Source: Streptomyces sp. ITFR-16
GTDB taxonomy: Bacteria; Actinomycetota; Actinomycetes; Streptomycetales; Streptomycetaceae
DNA: 64,000 nucleotides
Direction: 5' to 3'
NCBI RefSeq assembly: GCF_031844705.1
Contig: NZ_CP134609.1
Span: 372,001 to 436,000, forward strand
The translations under genes were made by a program, and so were the position numbers. Below the pieces are notes generated by a model, which saw nothing but the letters and a program-made list of their open reading frames with translations, did not search any database and was not told the DNA's origin. Positions 7,990 to 15,052 of the stretch are shown here, in pieces (position 1 is the first letter of the stretch; the number at the start of each line of letters is the position of its first letter).

Positions 7990-9242
7990 CTGGTCACCAC
8001 CTGGGGGTGCAGCCGGGCGAGAAGCGCGTCGGCGCGGGCGCGGGCTCCCGGCCCTTCGGCGTCGCCGGTCATCACATGGCCCAGGTACTCGTTGTTGCTG
8101 CCGGCGGCGGTGACCGGGGTGCCGGGGGCCGCGAGGCTGAACTCCAGGACGTCCGGGGCCTCGCCCACCGCGTCGTCGCCGTCGATCCGGTCCAGCACTC
8201 CCCCGGTGCCGGGCACCAGGAAGCCGATGGCCGCGCTGCACAGCCCGGTGGCGCGCGGGCGGAGGTCCGGTTCCCGGCCCAGCGCCACGCTGACGCAGGC
8301 GGCGGCGAGGTCGATCCCGGTCACATGGCGGATCAGTTCGGTGATGCGGTTGCCGGCCGGGCGGGGGTTGACCTCGACCACGCGGGGGCCGTCCGGGGTG
8401 AGTTTGATCTCGGTGTGCGCCACGACGGCGTCGAGGCCGAGCGCCTCGACGGCCAGGACGGCGGTCTCGCGGGCCGTGCGGGCGTCGTCGTCGGTGAGCG
8501 CGGCGGGGAACATGTGACCCGTCTCCACGAAGGCGGGCGCGCCGCCGATGCTCTTGTCGGTCACCCCGACCACCTGAGTGCGTCCGGCGAACGTGACGGT
8601 CTCCACGCTGACTTCGGGGCCGTGCAGCAGCTCTTCGAGGAGCACCTCGGGGGCGCGCCGCTGGCCCCGCGCGTTGACGGGGAAGTCCGCGAGCGCGCGG
8701 TGGGCCTCGGCGAGCCCCTTCTCGTCGTCGACGCGCCGCACGAACATCCCGGCGCACAGGTCGACGGGCTTGAGCACCAGGGGCATCCCGATCCGCTGTG
8801 CCGCGTCCAGGGTCTGCGCCCAGTCCCCGCAGACGGCGAACCGGGGGCCCGGCACTCCCGCACGGGCCAGGACCTCGCGGGTGGCGTCCTTGCGGCAGGC
8901 GTTCTCCACCGCATCGGGGGCGGGGCCCGGAAGACCGAGCCGGGCCGCGATCCTCGCGGCGAGCGGGAGGTAGTAGTCGCAGGACGTGATCACCCCGTCG
9001 AACGCCAGGGCCCGGTGGGCCCGTTCGGCGAACGGCAGCAGCTCGGCCGCGTCGTTGGTGGGCGCCGTGAGCACATGGCGGGCCGAGAGGAGCGGGTGGC
9101 GGACTGCCTCGGGCGCGGCGCGCAGGTAGTGATGGAGGTCGCGGGTGAGGAAGGTGAACTCGTGTCCGCCCTCCCGGATCGCCCGTGGCAGAAGTCTGCT
9201 CATCGATCCGACCCAGCTCTCGACCATCAGCAGATGCGCCAC
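7986..9242 (-). CDS. ATP-grasp carboxylate-amine ligase
   Basis: A 418-residue ATP-grasp enzyme, first gene of the operon. The pre-ATP-grasp domain covers about residues 1-100. ATP contacts are suggested by PLVLKPVDLCAGM (Lys158) and LLEELLHGPEVSVE, and the magnesium site by HTEIKL and VVEVNPRPAGNRI (Glu290, Asn292). Enzymes of this group (for example BacD, DdaF and CarB-type ligases) activate a carboxylate as acyl phosphate and join it to an amine, making dipeptides without an NRPS. No other ligase or NRPS is visible nearby, so this is probably the step that assembles the product. A Zur-like dyad lies about 90 bp upstream of the ATG. Substrates are unknown. Confidence 0.88.
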   Translation of the reverse strand: MAHLLMVESWVGSMSRLLPRAIREGGHEFTFLTRDLHHYLRAAPEAVRHPLLSARHVLTAPTNDAAELLPFAERAHRALAFDGVITSCDYYLPLAARIAARLGLPGPAPDAVENACRKDATREVLARAGVPGPRFAVCGDWAQTLDAAQRIGMPLVLKPVDLCAGMFVRRVDDEKGLAEAHRALADFPVNARGQRRAPEVLLEELLHGPEVSVETVTFAGRTQVVGVTDKSIGGAPAFVETGHMFPAALTDDDARTARETAVLAVEALGLDAVVAHTEIKLTPDGPRVVEVNPRPAGNRITELIRHVTGIDLAAACVSVALGREPDLRPRATGLCSAAIGFLVPGTGGVLDRIDGDDAVGEAPDVLEFSLAAPGTPVTAAGSNNEYLGHVMTGDAEGPGARARADALLARLHPQVVTR

Positions 9243-9332
9243 GACTACCCCTCTTCACCGCACGGTTGCAGGACGCCGGGCGCACGGCGGCACCCGGTCG
9301 GGGGCCGTGCGCCTGACCCCGCACACGTTAAC

Positions 9333-9351
9333 GACAATCGTTTTCATTGTC
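9333..9351 (-). promoter_or_regulatory. Zur-like operator upstream of the ligase operon
   Basis: The 19 bases GACAATCGTTTTCATTGTC form a dyad with perfect 6-base arms (GACAAT/ATTGTC) around an AT-rich heptamer, in a region otherwise very GC-rich. This agrees with the Fur-family shape of actinobacterial Zur boxes (TGaAAATgATTTTCA-like). It lies about 90 bp before the ATG at 9242. I see the dyad directly; assignment to Zur rather than another Fur-family protein is from memory of the consensus. Confidence 0.6.
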
Positions 9352-9464
9352 ATCTAGCTAAACCCTGCACGCACACCGCCGCCGGCTTGCGGGCCACCGG
9401 CCCATGAGGTTGATTCGAAGGAGGTATGCGGCATTCCCCCTCCCCCGATCTGGGGTGAACCCCC

Positions 9465-10745
9465 GTGCTGTTCACCGACCGCACCGAAGCGGGACAACGG
9501 CTCGCCGAGGCCCTGGCGCCCCTGGCACAGAGCGATCCGGTCGTCCTGGGCCTGCCGCGCGGCGGGGTTCCGGTGGCCTTCGAGGTGGCCCGGGAGCTGG
9601 GCGCACCCCTGGACGTGATCGTGGTCCGCAAGCTCGGCGTCCCGCACCACCCGGAGCTGGGCTTCGGCGCGATCGGGGAGGGCGGCGTCCGGATCATCAG
9701 CGACGACATCGTGCGCCGAGGCGGCCTGTCGGAGGCCGACATCACCGAGGTCGAGCGCGCCGAGACAAGTGAACTGCTGCGCAGGGCGCAGGCGTTCCGG
9801 GGTGACCGGCCGCGCGTTCCGCTCGCCGGGCGCACGGTGATCGTGGTGGACGACGGCATCGCCACCGGCGCCACCGCGCTGGCCGCGTGCACCGTGGCGC
9901 GTGCGCAGGGCGCGGCGCACGTGGCGCTGGCCGCACCGGTCGCATCGCCGGACGCGGCGGCCCGGCTCCGGGGCGAGGTGGACGAGCTGGTCTGCCTGTC
10001 GACGCCGCCGGGGTTCTCCGCGGTGGGCCAGTGGTACCGGGACTTCGACCAGACGCCGGACGAGGACGTGGTGGCGCTGCTGGCGCGGGCCGCCGGCCGG
10101 CCGGCCCCCGCGACGGCGTCCGAGGTGGACGTCGAGGCGGGCGGCGTGGTGCTGCCCGGCGAACTGACGACGGCACCGGGCGGCGGGGCCGTCGTGATGT
10201 TCGCCCACGGCTCCGGCAGCAGCCGGCACAGCCCGCGCAACCGGTCGGTGGCGGCGGCCCTGAACCGGGCGGGCCTGGGCACCCTCCTGTTCGACCTGCT
10301 CACCCCCGCCGAGGAGGCCGAGCGCGCCAGCGTCTTCGACATCGAGACCCTGGCCGACCGCTTGATGGACGCGGCCGGCTGGCTGCGGCGGCACGCCCCC
10401 GGCCCCCTCGGCGTCTTCGGCGCGAGCACCGGAGCCGCCGCCGCGCTGCGGGCGGCGGCCGTCGCCGGTACGGGGATCGGCGCGGTCGTCTCGCGCGGCG
10501 GCCGGCCCGATCTCGCGGGGGACCTGCTCGGCGAGGTCCGGGCGCCGACCCTGCTGATCGTGGGCGGCCGAGACCCGCGCGTCCTGGAGCTCAACCGGCA
10601 GGCACAGGCGGAACTCCGCTGCGAGAACAGGCTCGACGTCATCCCGGAGGCGACCCACCTCTTCGAGGAGCCGGGGGCCCTGGACGAAGTCGCCGAGCTG
10701 GCCCGCGCATGGTTCACCGCCCATCTGACGGACCGGGCCGGCTGA
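9465..10745 (+). CDS. Phosphoribosyltransferase / dienelactone-hydrolase-like fusion
   Basis: A 426-residue, two-domain cytoplasmic protein. Residues 1-210 form a type I phosphoribosyltransferase domain with the PRPP motif VIVVDDGIATGAT (125-137) and a LPRGGVPVAFEVA segment. Residues 215-426 form an alpha/beta-hydrolase domain with MFAHGSGSSRHSP (oxyanion side), the nucleophile elbow FGASTGA and a late PEATHLFEEP with the likely catalytic His. This fusion recurs in actinobacteria; its substrate is not known. The GTG at 9465 starts the first domain directly. It stands alone, divergent from the ligase operon across 222 bp. Confidence 0.85.
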   Translation: MLFTDRTEAGQRLAEALAPLAQSDPVVLGLPRGGVPVAFEVARELGAPLDVIVVRKLGVPHHPELGFGAIGEGGVRIISDDIVRRGGLSEADITEVERAETSELLRRAQAFRGDRPRVPLAGRTVIVVDDGIATGATALAACTVARAQGAAHVALAAPVASPDAAARLRGEVDELVCLSTPPGFSAVGQWYRDFDQTPDEDVVALLARAAGRPAPATASEVDVEAGGVVLPGELTTAPGGGAVVMFAHGSGSSRHSPRNRSVAAALNRAGLGTLLFDLLTPAEEAERASVFDIETLADRLMDAAGWLRRHAPGPLGVFGASTGAAAALRAAAVAGTGIGAVVSRGGRPDLAGDLLGEVRAPTLLIVGGRDPRVLELNRQAQAELRCENRLDVIPEATHLFEEPGALDEVAELARAWFTAHLTDRAG

Positions 10746-10892
10746 CGCGGCAGCGCCCCGTACGCGCTTTCGCCGATCACGAAGCAACCCTCGGCGCGCA
10801 TACGTCGTCTTGATCCACAGCAAGGCGGTACCCCCGCACACGACGAAGCTCGCCCAGCCCCCCATGAGCGCACAGGTCGGAGCACCGGCGTA

Positions 10893-10924
10893 CTATACGC
10901 TGCATGTATACACGCAGCGTATAG
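10893..10924. promoter_or_regulatory. Long inverted repeat, probable operator
   Basis: Perfect 11-base arms CTATACGCTGC (10893-10903) and GCAGCGTATAG (10914-10924) flank a 10-base spacer that itself contains the palindrome TGTATACA. It lies 38 bp before the ATG at 10963. Two TATAC-like hexamers inside could serve as a -10 element. The nested symmetry suggests a dimeric HTH repressor (TetR, PadR or GntR type); no regulator gene is adjacent. Confidence 0.65.
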
Positions 10925-10962
10925 CTGTTCCGGAGCCCGCTGTCCGCGCGCGAAAGGCTCCC

Positions 10963-12027
10963 ATGCACAGCAAAGCACTGGCGCCCGAGTACCAAGGCGC
11001 CCTCACCAAGATGTCCGTGAACGCCGCTCTCACGGACGTACTGGCCGAGGGCATCCGCCACTTGGAAGCGGCCGAACTCTCCGGGTCCCAGCAGGAGGTG
11101 GCCCGTACCGGGCTCGCCGTCGCCGAGGCACACCGCCGCCTCGGTCACGTACAGGACGCCGACCGGGCCTGGAAGGCCAGCTACCGGGCCGCCCGGTCGG
11201 CCGGGGACGCCGGCGCGATGGCCTGGGCGCTGTGGAGCGGCGGGACCCTCGCCCGTCAGCGCGGCGCGCTCCGCCTGGCCTTCCGCCTCCTGGGGCTGGC
11301 CGCGGACATGGGCAAGAAGGGCGGCGACGTCGTCGCACGCGGCTACTCGCTCGCCGGTCTCGCGGAGACCGGGCGCATCCAGGGCGACTACCGGACCGTC
11401 GCGGCGCTGCACGAGCAGCTGCTCGCCGAGGCCCGGGCACGCGGCGAGGCCCGGCACACCGTCTGGGCCCTGGAGGGCATCGCGCAGATCCACCGCAACA
11501 CCGGCTCCTTCGACACCGCGCTGGCCATGTTCGAGGAGGCGGCGCAGCTGGCCGGGGACGCCGACGACCGGCGGGGCCGGGCCTGGGCGCTGCGCGGCAT
11601 GGCCGACATCATCTCCGTCCGGGACCACGACCCCGAACGCGCGCTCGCCCTGCTCTCCGAGGCCGAACGCACCTGCCGGGAGATGAAGTTGTCCAGCGCG
11701 CTCGCCTACAACCACAAGATGCGCGCCAACGTGCTCTACCGCGCCGGACGGTACGAGGAGGCCCGGAGGGAGTACGAAGGGGCCCTGGAGGAGTTCCGCG
11801 CCATGACGGAGCCCCGGGGCGAGGCCCTGTCCCGGCTCGGCCTGGTGAAGTCGCTCGCCCGGCTCGGCCGGGACGCAGAGGAGACCGCCGCCGATCTGGA
11901 CGCGCTGCGCGACACGCTCGACCGGATCGGGCTGCTCAACGCCCGTGACATGGTCGACAAGGCCTACGCGGAGCTGGGTGTGACGCCGGCCCGTGACGCC
12001 GTGTCCGCAGAGAGCGCGCGCCGATGA
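10963..12027 (+). CDS. Tetratricopeptide-repeat protein
   Basis: A 354-residue soluble protein made almost wholly of helical pairs of TPR type: repeated A-WAL, LARQRGALRLAFRLLGLA, GRIQGDYRTVAALHEQLL, TGSFDTALAMFEEAAQLA and AGRYEEARREYEGALEEF units from about residue 35 to 320. No catalytic domain or membrane segment is visible. I chose the ATG at 10963: it lies after the inverted repeat and has GAAAGG upstream; longer starts would place the repeat inside the gene. It overlaps the polyprenyl synthase gene by four bases (ATGA), so the two are co-translated. A role as scaffold or regulator for that enzyme is inference. Confidence 0.8.
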   Translation: MHSKALAPEYQGALTKMSVNAALTDVLAEGIRHLEAAELSGSQQEVARTGLAVAEAHRRLGHVQDADRAWKASYRAARSAGDAGAMAWALWSGGTLARQRGALRLAFRLLGLAADMGKKGGDVVARGYSLAGLAETGRIQGDYRTVAALHEQLLAEARARGEARHTVWALEGIAQIHRNTGSFDTALAMFEEAAQLAGDADDRRGRAWALRGMADIISVRDHDPERALALLSEAERTCREMKLSSALAYNHKMRANVLYRAGRYEEARREYEGALEEFRAMTEPRGEALSRLGLVKSLARLGRDAEETAADLDALRDTLDRIGLLNARDMVDKAYAELGVTPARDAVSAESARR

Positions 12028-13073
12028 CGCCCCCGGTGACCCAGCGGGCCACGGCGCCGCAGATACTCTCCCGCTGCCGCGACCTCGTCCGTCCCGCCCT
12101 GGCCCGGACCGTGCGGCAACTGCACCCGTGGCACGGGGAGATCACCGCGTTCTCGCTCGGCTGGGACGGCGTGGACGGCGGCGAGATCCCCGGCGCGCAG
12201 GGCAAGGGGGTCCGCCAGGCCCTGGCCGTGCTCGGCGCGCAGGCCGTCGGAGCGAAGCCGCAGAGCGCGGTCCTGGGCGCGGTCGCCGTGGAGCTGATCC
12301 ACACCTTCTCCCTGCTCCACGACGACATCATGGACGGCGACGAGACGCGCAGACGGCGCGCCACCGCCTGGAAGGCGTACGGGACCGGGCCCGCCGTTCT
12401 CGCGGGCGACGCGCTGTTCGCGCAGGCCGTGCAGACCCTGGCCGACGCCCCCGGCCCGCAGTGTGTCCGGGCGGTCCGGCTGCTGGCCGGGACGCTCAAC
12501 GACCTGGTGCGCGGCCAGGCCGACGACCTGCTCTTCGAGTCGCGGCCCTGGACCGGCCCCGAGGCCGTGCAGCCGCACGAGTACCGGCTGATGGCCGAAC
12601 ACAAGACGGGCTCCCTGCTCGGGTGCGCGGCCGGCCTGGGAGCGGTGCTCGGCGGCGCCGGACGCACGGAGGCCGACGCCCTCACCGCCGCCGGGCGCCA
12701 TCTCGGCGTGGCCTTCCAGTGCGCGGACGACGTGCTGGGGATCTGGGGCGATCCGGCGGTCACGGGCAAGCCCGTCCACAGCGATCTGCGGCGCCGCAAG
12801 AAGACGTACCCCGTCCTGGCCGCGCTCGCCGCCGCCGGCCCGGCCGCCACGGAGCTGGGCGCCCTGCTGCGCGGCGGCGGGCCGCTCGACGACACCGCGG
12901 TCCGGCGGGCGGCCGAGCTGACCGAGGACGCCGGCGGGCGGGCGGCCGCCGCGGCCGAGGCGCACCGGCATCTGGAGAGCGCCCGCGCCTGCCTGGACAG
13001 CGTCCCGCTCGCGCCCGACGCCCTGGACGAGATCCTCACGCTCCTCCCGTACGTCGTCGAACGCACGGTGTGA
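12024..13073 (+). CDS. Polyprenyl (short-chain isoprenyl) diphosphate synthase
   Basis: A 349-residue trans-prenyltransferase that condenses IPP with an allylic diphosphate. The first aspartate motif is LLHDDIMD (Asp100, Asp101, Asp104). The second, near residue 235, reads CADDVLGIWGD: the last Asp of the usual DDxxD is Gly, a variant common in streptomycete GGPP-synthase-like proteins. KTGSLLGCAAGLGA and the DLRRRKKTYPV segment also fit. The residue before the first motif region is small, which would allow C15-C20 chains, but chain length is not certain. There is no terpene cyclase or phytoene synthase nearby; the only partner is the coupled TPR gene. Confidence 0.87.
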   Translation: MTPPVTQRATAPQILSRCRDLVRPALARTVRQLHPWHGEITAFSLGWDGVDGGEIPGAQGKGVRQALAVLGAQAVGAKPQSAVLGAVAVELIHTFSLLHDDIMDGDETRRRRATAWKAYGTGPAVLAGDALFAQAVQTLADAPGPQCVRAVRLLAGTLNDLVRGQADDLLFESRPWTGPEAVQPHEYRLMAEHKTGSLLGCAAGLGAVLGGAGRTEADALTAAGRHLGVAFQCADDVLGIWGDPAVTGKPVHSDLRRRKKTYPVLAALAAAGPAATELGALLRGGGPLDDTAVRRAAELTEDAGGRAAAAAEAHRHLESARACLDSVPLAPDALDEILTLLPYVVERTV

Positions 13074-13081
13074 CGTGCGGG

Positions 13082-13106
13082 CCCGGCGCCTCCGGGAGGC
13101 GCCGGG
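13082..13106. terminator. Bidirectional hairpin terminator
   Basis: CCCGGCGCCTCC (13082-13093) pairs perfectly with GGAGGCGCCGGG (13095-13106). It lies between the convergent polyprenyl synthase and DUF2000 genes, 9 bp and 7 bp from their stops. Confidence 0.75.
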
Positions 13107-13112
13107 CCGGGT

Positions 13113-13544
13113 TCAGCGGTGCATCGACGCGCCCTTGAGGATCTTGTCCACCGCGTTGCGGGGGCCGTGCACGGCCAGCCCGACGAGGTCCAGGGCATCC
13201 CGGTGCACCGCGCGCACGGCGGCCCGGTTGTCCCGGTCGTTGCCCGTCGCGAAGAGATCGGACGTGAACACCGACAGGTGCACGCCCCGGGAGACCGCAC
13301 GGCTGTGGGCGGTCGTCAGCATCTCCTTCGTTCCCTCGAAGACCATCACCGGCTGGCGGAACATCGGCAGGTAGGGGGTGTCGTCGGCGTCGGTGTACGG
13401 CTCGCCGACGACCTCGGGCACGGCGGTTGCGAGACCGCTGACCAGGAAGGCCGTGACGTTCAGCCGCTGCCAGGTCTCCAGGTCCTCCCGGAGCAGTACG
13501 GCGATCTTGGTGTCGAAGCGGACGGGGGCGTTATCGGCTGTCAT
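13113..13544 (-). CDS. DUF2000 family protein
   Basis: A 143-residue soluble protein that matches the DUF2000 pattern: KIAVLLREDLETWQRLNVTAFLVSGLA near the N-terminus, DADDTPYLPMFRQPVMVFEG in the middle and VGLAVHGPRNAVDKILKG at the end. The family adopts a peptidyl-tRNA-hydrolase-II-like fold, but no activity is established that I know of. The ATG at 13544 faces the AraC gene across 99 bp. This DUF2000/AraC divergent pair is a recurrent arrangement, so the AraC protein is likely its regulator (inference). Confidence 0.85.
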   Translation of the reverse strand: MTADNAPVRFDTKIAVLLREDLETWQRLNVTAFLVSGLATAVPEVVGEPYTDADDTPYLPMFRQPVMVFEGTKEMLTTAHSRAVSRGVHLSVFTSDLFATGNDRDNRAAVRAVHRDALDLVGLAVHGPRNAVDKILKGASMHR

Positions 13545-13643
13545 GCCCCCAGGCTGCCGGGGCGGCCACCGCGCGGTCTTGTACGAACTTTGCACGCCGC
13601 GGCCCGACGCGGGCGCGCGCACCGCCCGGCGTACGATCGGGTC

Positions 13644-14438
13644 ATGGCTGCCCGTCCGGACATCACCGCGTGGTGTCCGCCCGTGGAGGGCATCGAAGAG
13701 GTCTTCCACGCGCACTTCACCGACCACGCCTACCCGATGCACACGCACGACACGTGGACGCTGCTCCTGGTGGACGAGGGCATGGTGCGCTACGACCTGG
13801 ACCATCACGAGCACGGCGTGCTCACCCACACGGTGACGCTCCTGCCGCCGCACGTCCCGCACAACGGGGAGGCCGCCGGCGCCGAGGGCTTTCGCAAGCG
13901 GGTCCTGTACCTCAACGTCGGCCAGGTCGACGAGGAGCTGGTCGGCATGGCCGTCGACCGGCCCGTGGTGCACGATCCGGCGCTGCGCGGGCGCATCGAC
14001 CGCCTGCACCGCACCCTCGCCGGCCCCGGCGACGAGCTGGAGGCCGCGAGCCGCCTCGCGCTCGTCTCGGAGCGGCTCGAACAGCATCTGCGCAACCGCG
14101 CCGAACCCGCCCGGTACGTCCACGACCGCCGGGTCGCCCACCGGCTGCGGGACCTGCTGGACGAGCGGTTCGTCGAGGGGATCACGCTCCAGGAGGCGGC
14201 CGCGCGGCTGCACGCCCATCACGCGCATCTGGTACGGGCCTTCAGCCGTGAGTTCGGCATGGCGCCGCACCAGTACCTCACGGGCCGCCGGATCGATCTC
14301 GCCCGCCGGCTGCTGCTGGGCGGCATGCCGCCGTCGGCGGTGGCAGCCTCGGCGGGCTTCTACGACCAGTCCCATCTGACCCGCCACTTCAAGCGGATCG
14401 TGGGCACGGGCCCGGCGCACTACGCCCGCACACGCTAG
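13644..14438 (+). CDS. AraC-family transcriptional regulator
   Basis: A 264-residue regulator. The N-terminal cupin-like sensor (about 1-150) contains FTDHAYPMHTHDTWTLLLV and LLPPHVPHNG. The C-terminal AraC DNA-binding domain (about 165-264) has the first helix-turn-helix around GITLQEAAARLHAHHAHLVRAF and the second around AVAASAGFYDQSHLTRHFKRIVGTGPAHY, with the classic GFyDQSHLtRhFK signature. The ATG at 13644 gives a complete sensor. It is divergent from the DUF2000 gene and probably controls it and itself; the ligand is unknown. Confidence 0.9.
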   Translation: MAARPDITAWCPPVEGIEEVFHAHFTDHAYPMHTHDTWTLLLVDEGMVRYDLDHHEHGVLTHTVTLLPPHVPHNGEAAGAEGFRKRVLYLNVGQVDEELVGMAVDRPVVHDPALRGRIDRLHRTLAGPGDELEAASRLALVSERLEQHLRNRAEPARYVHDRRVAHRLRDLLDERFVEGITLQEAAARLHAHHAHLVRAFSREFGMAPHQYLTGRRIDLARRLLLGGMPPSAVAASAGFYDQSHLTRHFKRIVGTGPAHYARTR

Positions 14439-14441
14439 GGC

Positions 14442-14951
14442 CTAGCGGCGCTCCAGCACACCCCGGACGAAGGCGGCCTGCCCGGCGTGCTGGAGGTCGT
14501 CGGACAGCACGCTGACCAGCCGTACGCCCAGGGTGACGGGCGGCGACCAGGCCTCGTCCACGACGCGGTCGAGCGCCTTGCCGTCGAGGTCCCGGATGAA
14601 GGCGAGCGAGCGCTCGTGCACGGCGTCGTGGTAGCCGAGCAGCAGCTCCGCCGAGCCGACCCGGACGGCCTCGACCTGCTTGCTGCTGTGCCCGTAGCCG
14701 GTCGCGCCCTCGGCGAGCGGCAGATCGAACCGGGACTCCCAGTCCTGGGCGAACCAGATCTGCTCGGTCCCGGCCGCGTCCGCGATGTGGTCGTCCTGGA
14801 CCCGGGTCAGATGCCACACCAGCCAGGCGATCGTGTTCGCGCCGTCGTCGAGGCGGGTGTGGAGGTCGTCGGGTTCCAGACCCTCGACGGCCGCGTGCAC
14901 GGTCTCCTGGATGCGGGCGTACCCGTCCGTCAAAATGTCAGCGACGTTCAT
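14442..14951 (-). CDS. DinB/DUF664 family (mycothiol-transferase-like) protein
   Basis: A 169-residue four-helix protein. It has the DUF664/DinB features: an early GLEPDDLHTRLDDGANTIAWLVWHL (first metal-ligand His), then YHDAVHERSLAFI and VLSDDLQHAGQAAFVRGVL, with histidines spaced as in the metal-binding triad. Actinobacterial members include mycothiol-dependent S-transferases that act in detoxification; the present substrate is unknown. I chose the ATG at 14951; an upstream ATG would add 15 poorly conserved residues. It converges on the AraC gene with three bases between stops. Confidence 0.8.
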   Translation of the reverse strand: MNVADILTDGYARIQETVHAAVEGLEPDDLHTRLDDGANTIAWLVWHLTRVQDDHIADAAGTEQIWFAQDWESRFDLPLAEGATGYGHSSKQVEAVRVGSAELLLGYHDAVHERSLAFIRDLDGKALDRVVDEAWSPPVTLGVRLVSVLSDDLQHAGQAAFVRGVLERR

Positions 14952-15005
14952 GGATTCACCATGGCCGCTCCCCCGCGCACGCCCCGTCATCGACACGCCT
15001 CACGG

Positions 15006-15047
15006 CGGCGGGCGCCGGTGGGAGGCGTTGCCCACCGGCGCCCGCCG
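15006..15047 (-). terminator. Strong terminator hairpin after the discoidin glycosidase
   Basis: Perfect 17-bp stem (15006-15022 with 15031-15047) and an 8-base loop. It starts 6 bp beyond the stop of the minus-strand gene at 15053. Confidence 0.8.
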
Positions 15048-15052
15048 GACGG

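Noticed and set aside
1..9242. Siderophore cluster of the NIS or NRPS type
   Set aside because: No IucA/IucC synthetase, adenylation domain or carrier protein is present; the ligase is ATP-grasp type, and the dyad looks more Zur-like than iron-box-like.
12024..13073. Part of a terpene biosynthetic cluster
   Set aside because: No cyclase, phytoene synthase, P450 or other terpene gene lies nearby, so a cluster claim is unsupported.
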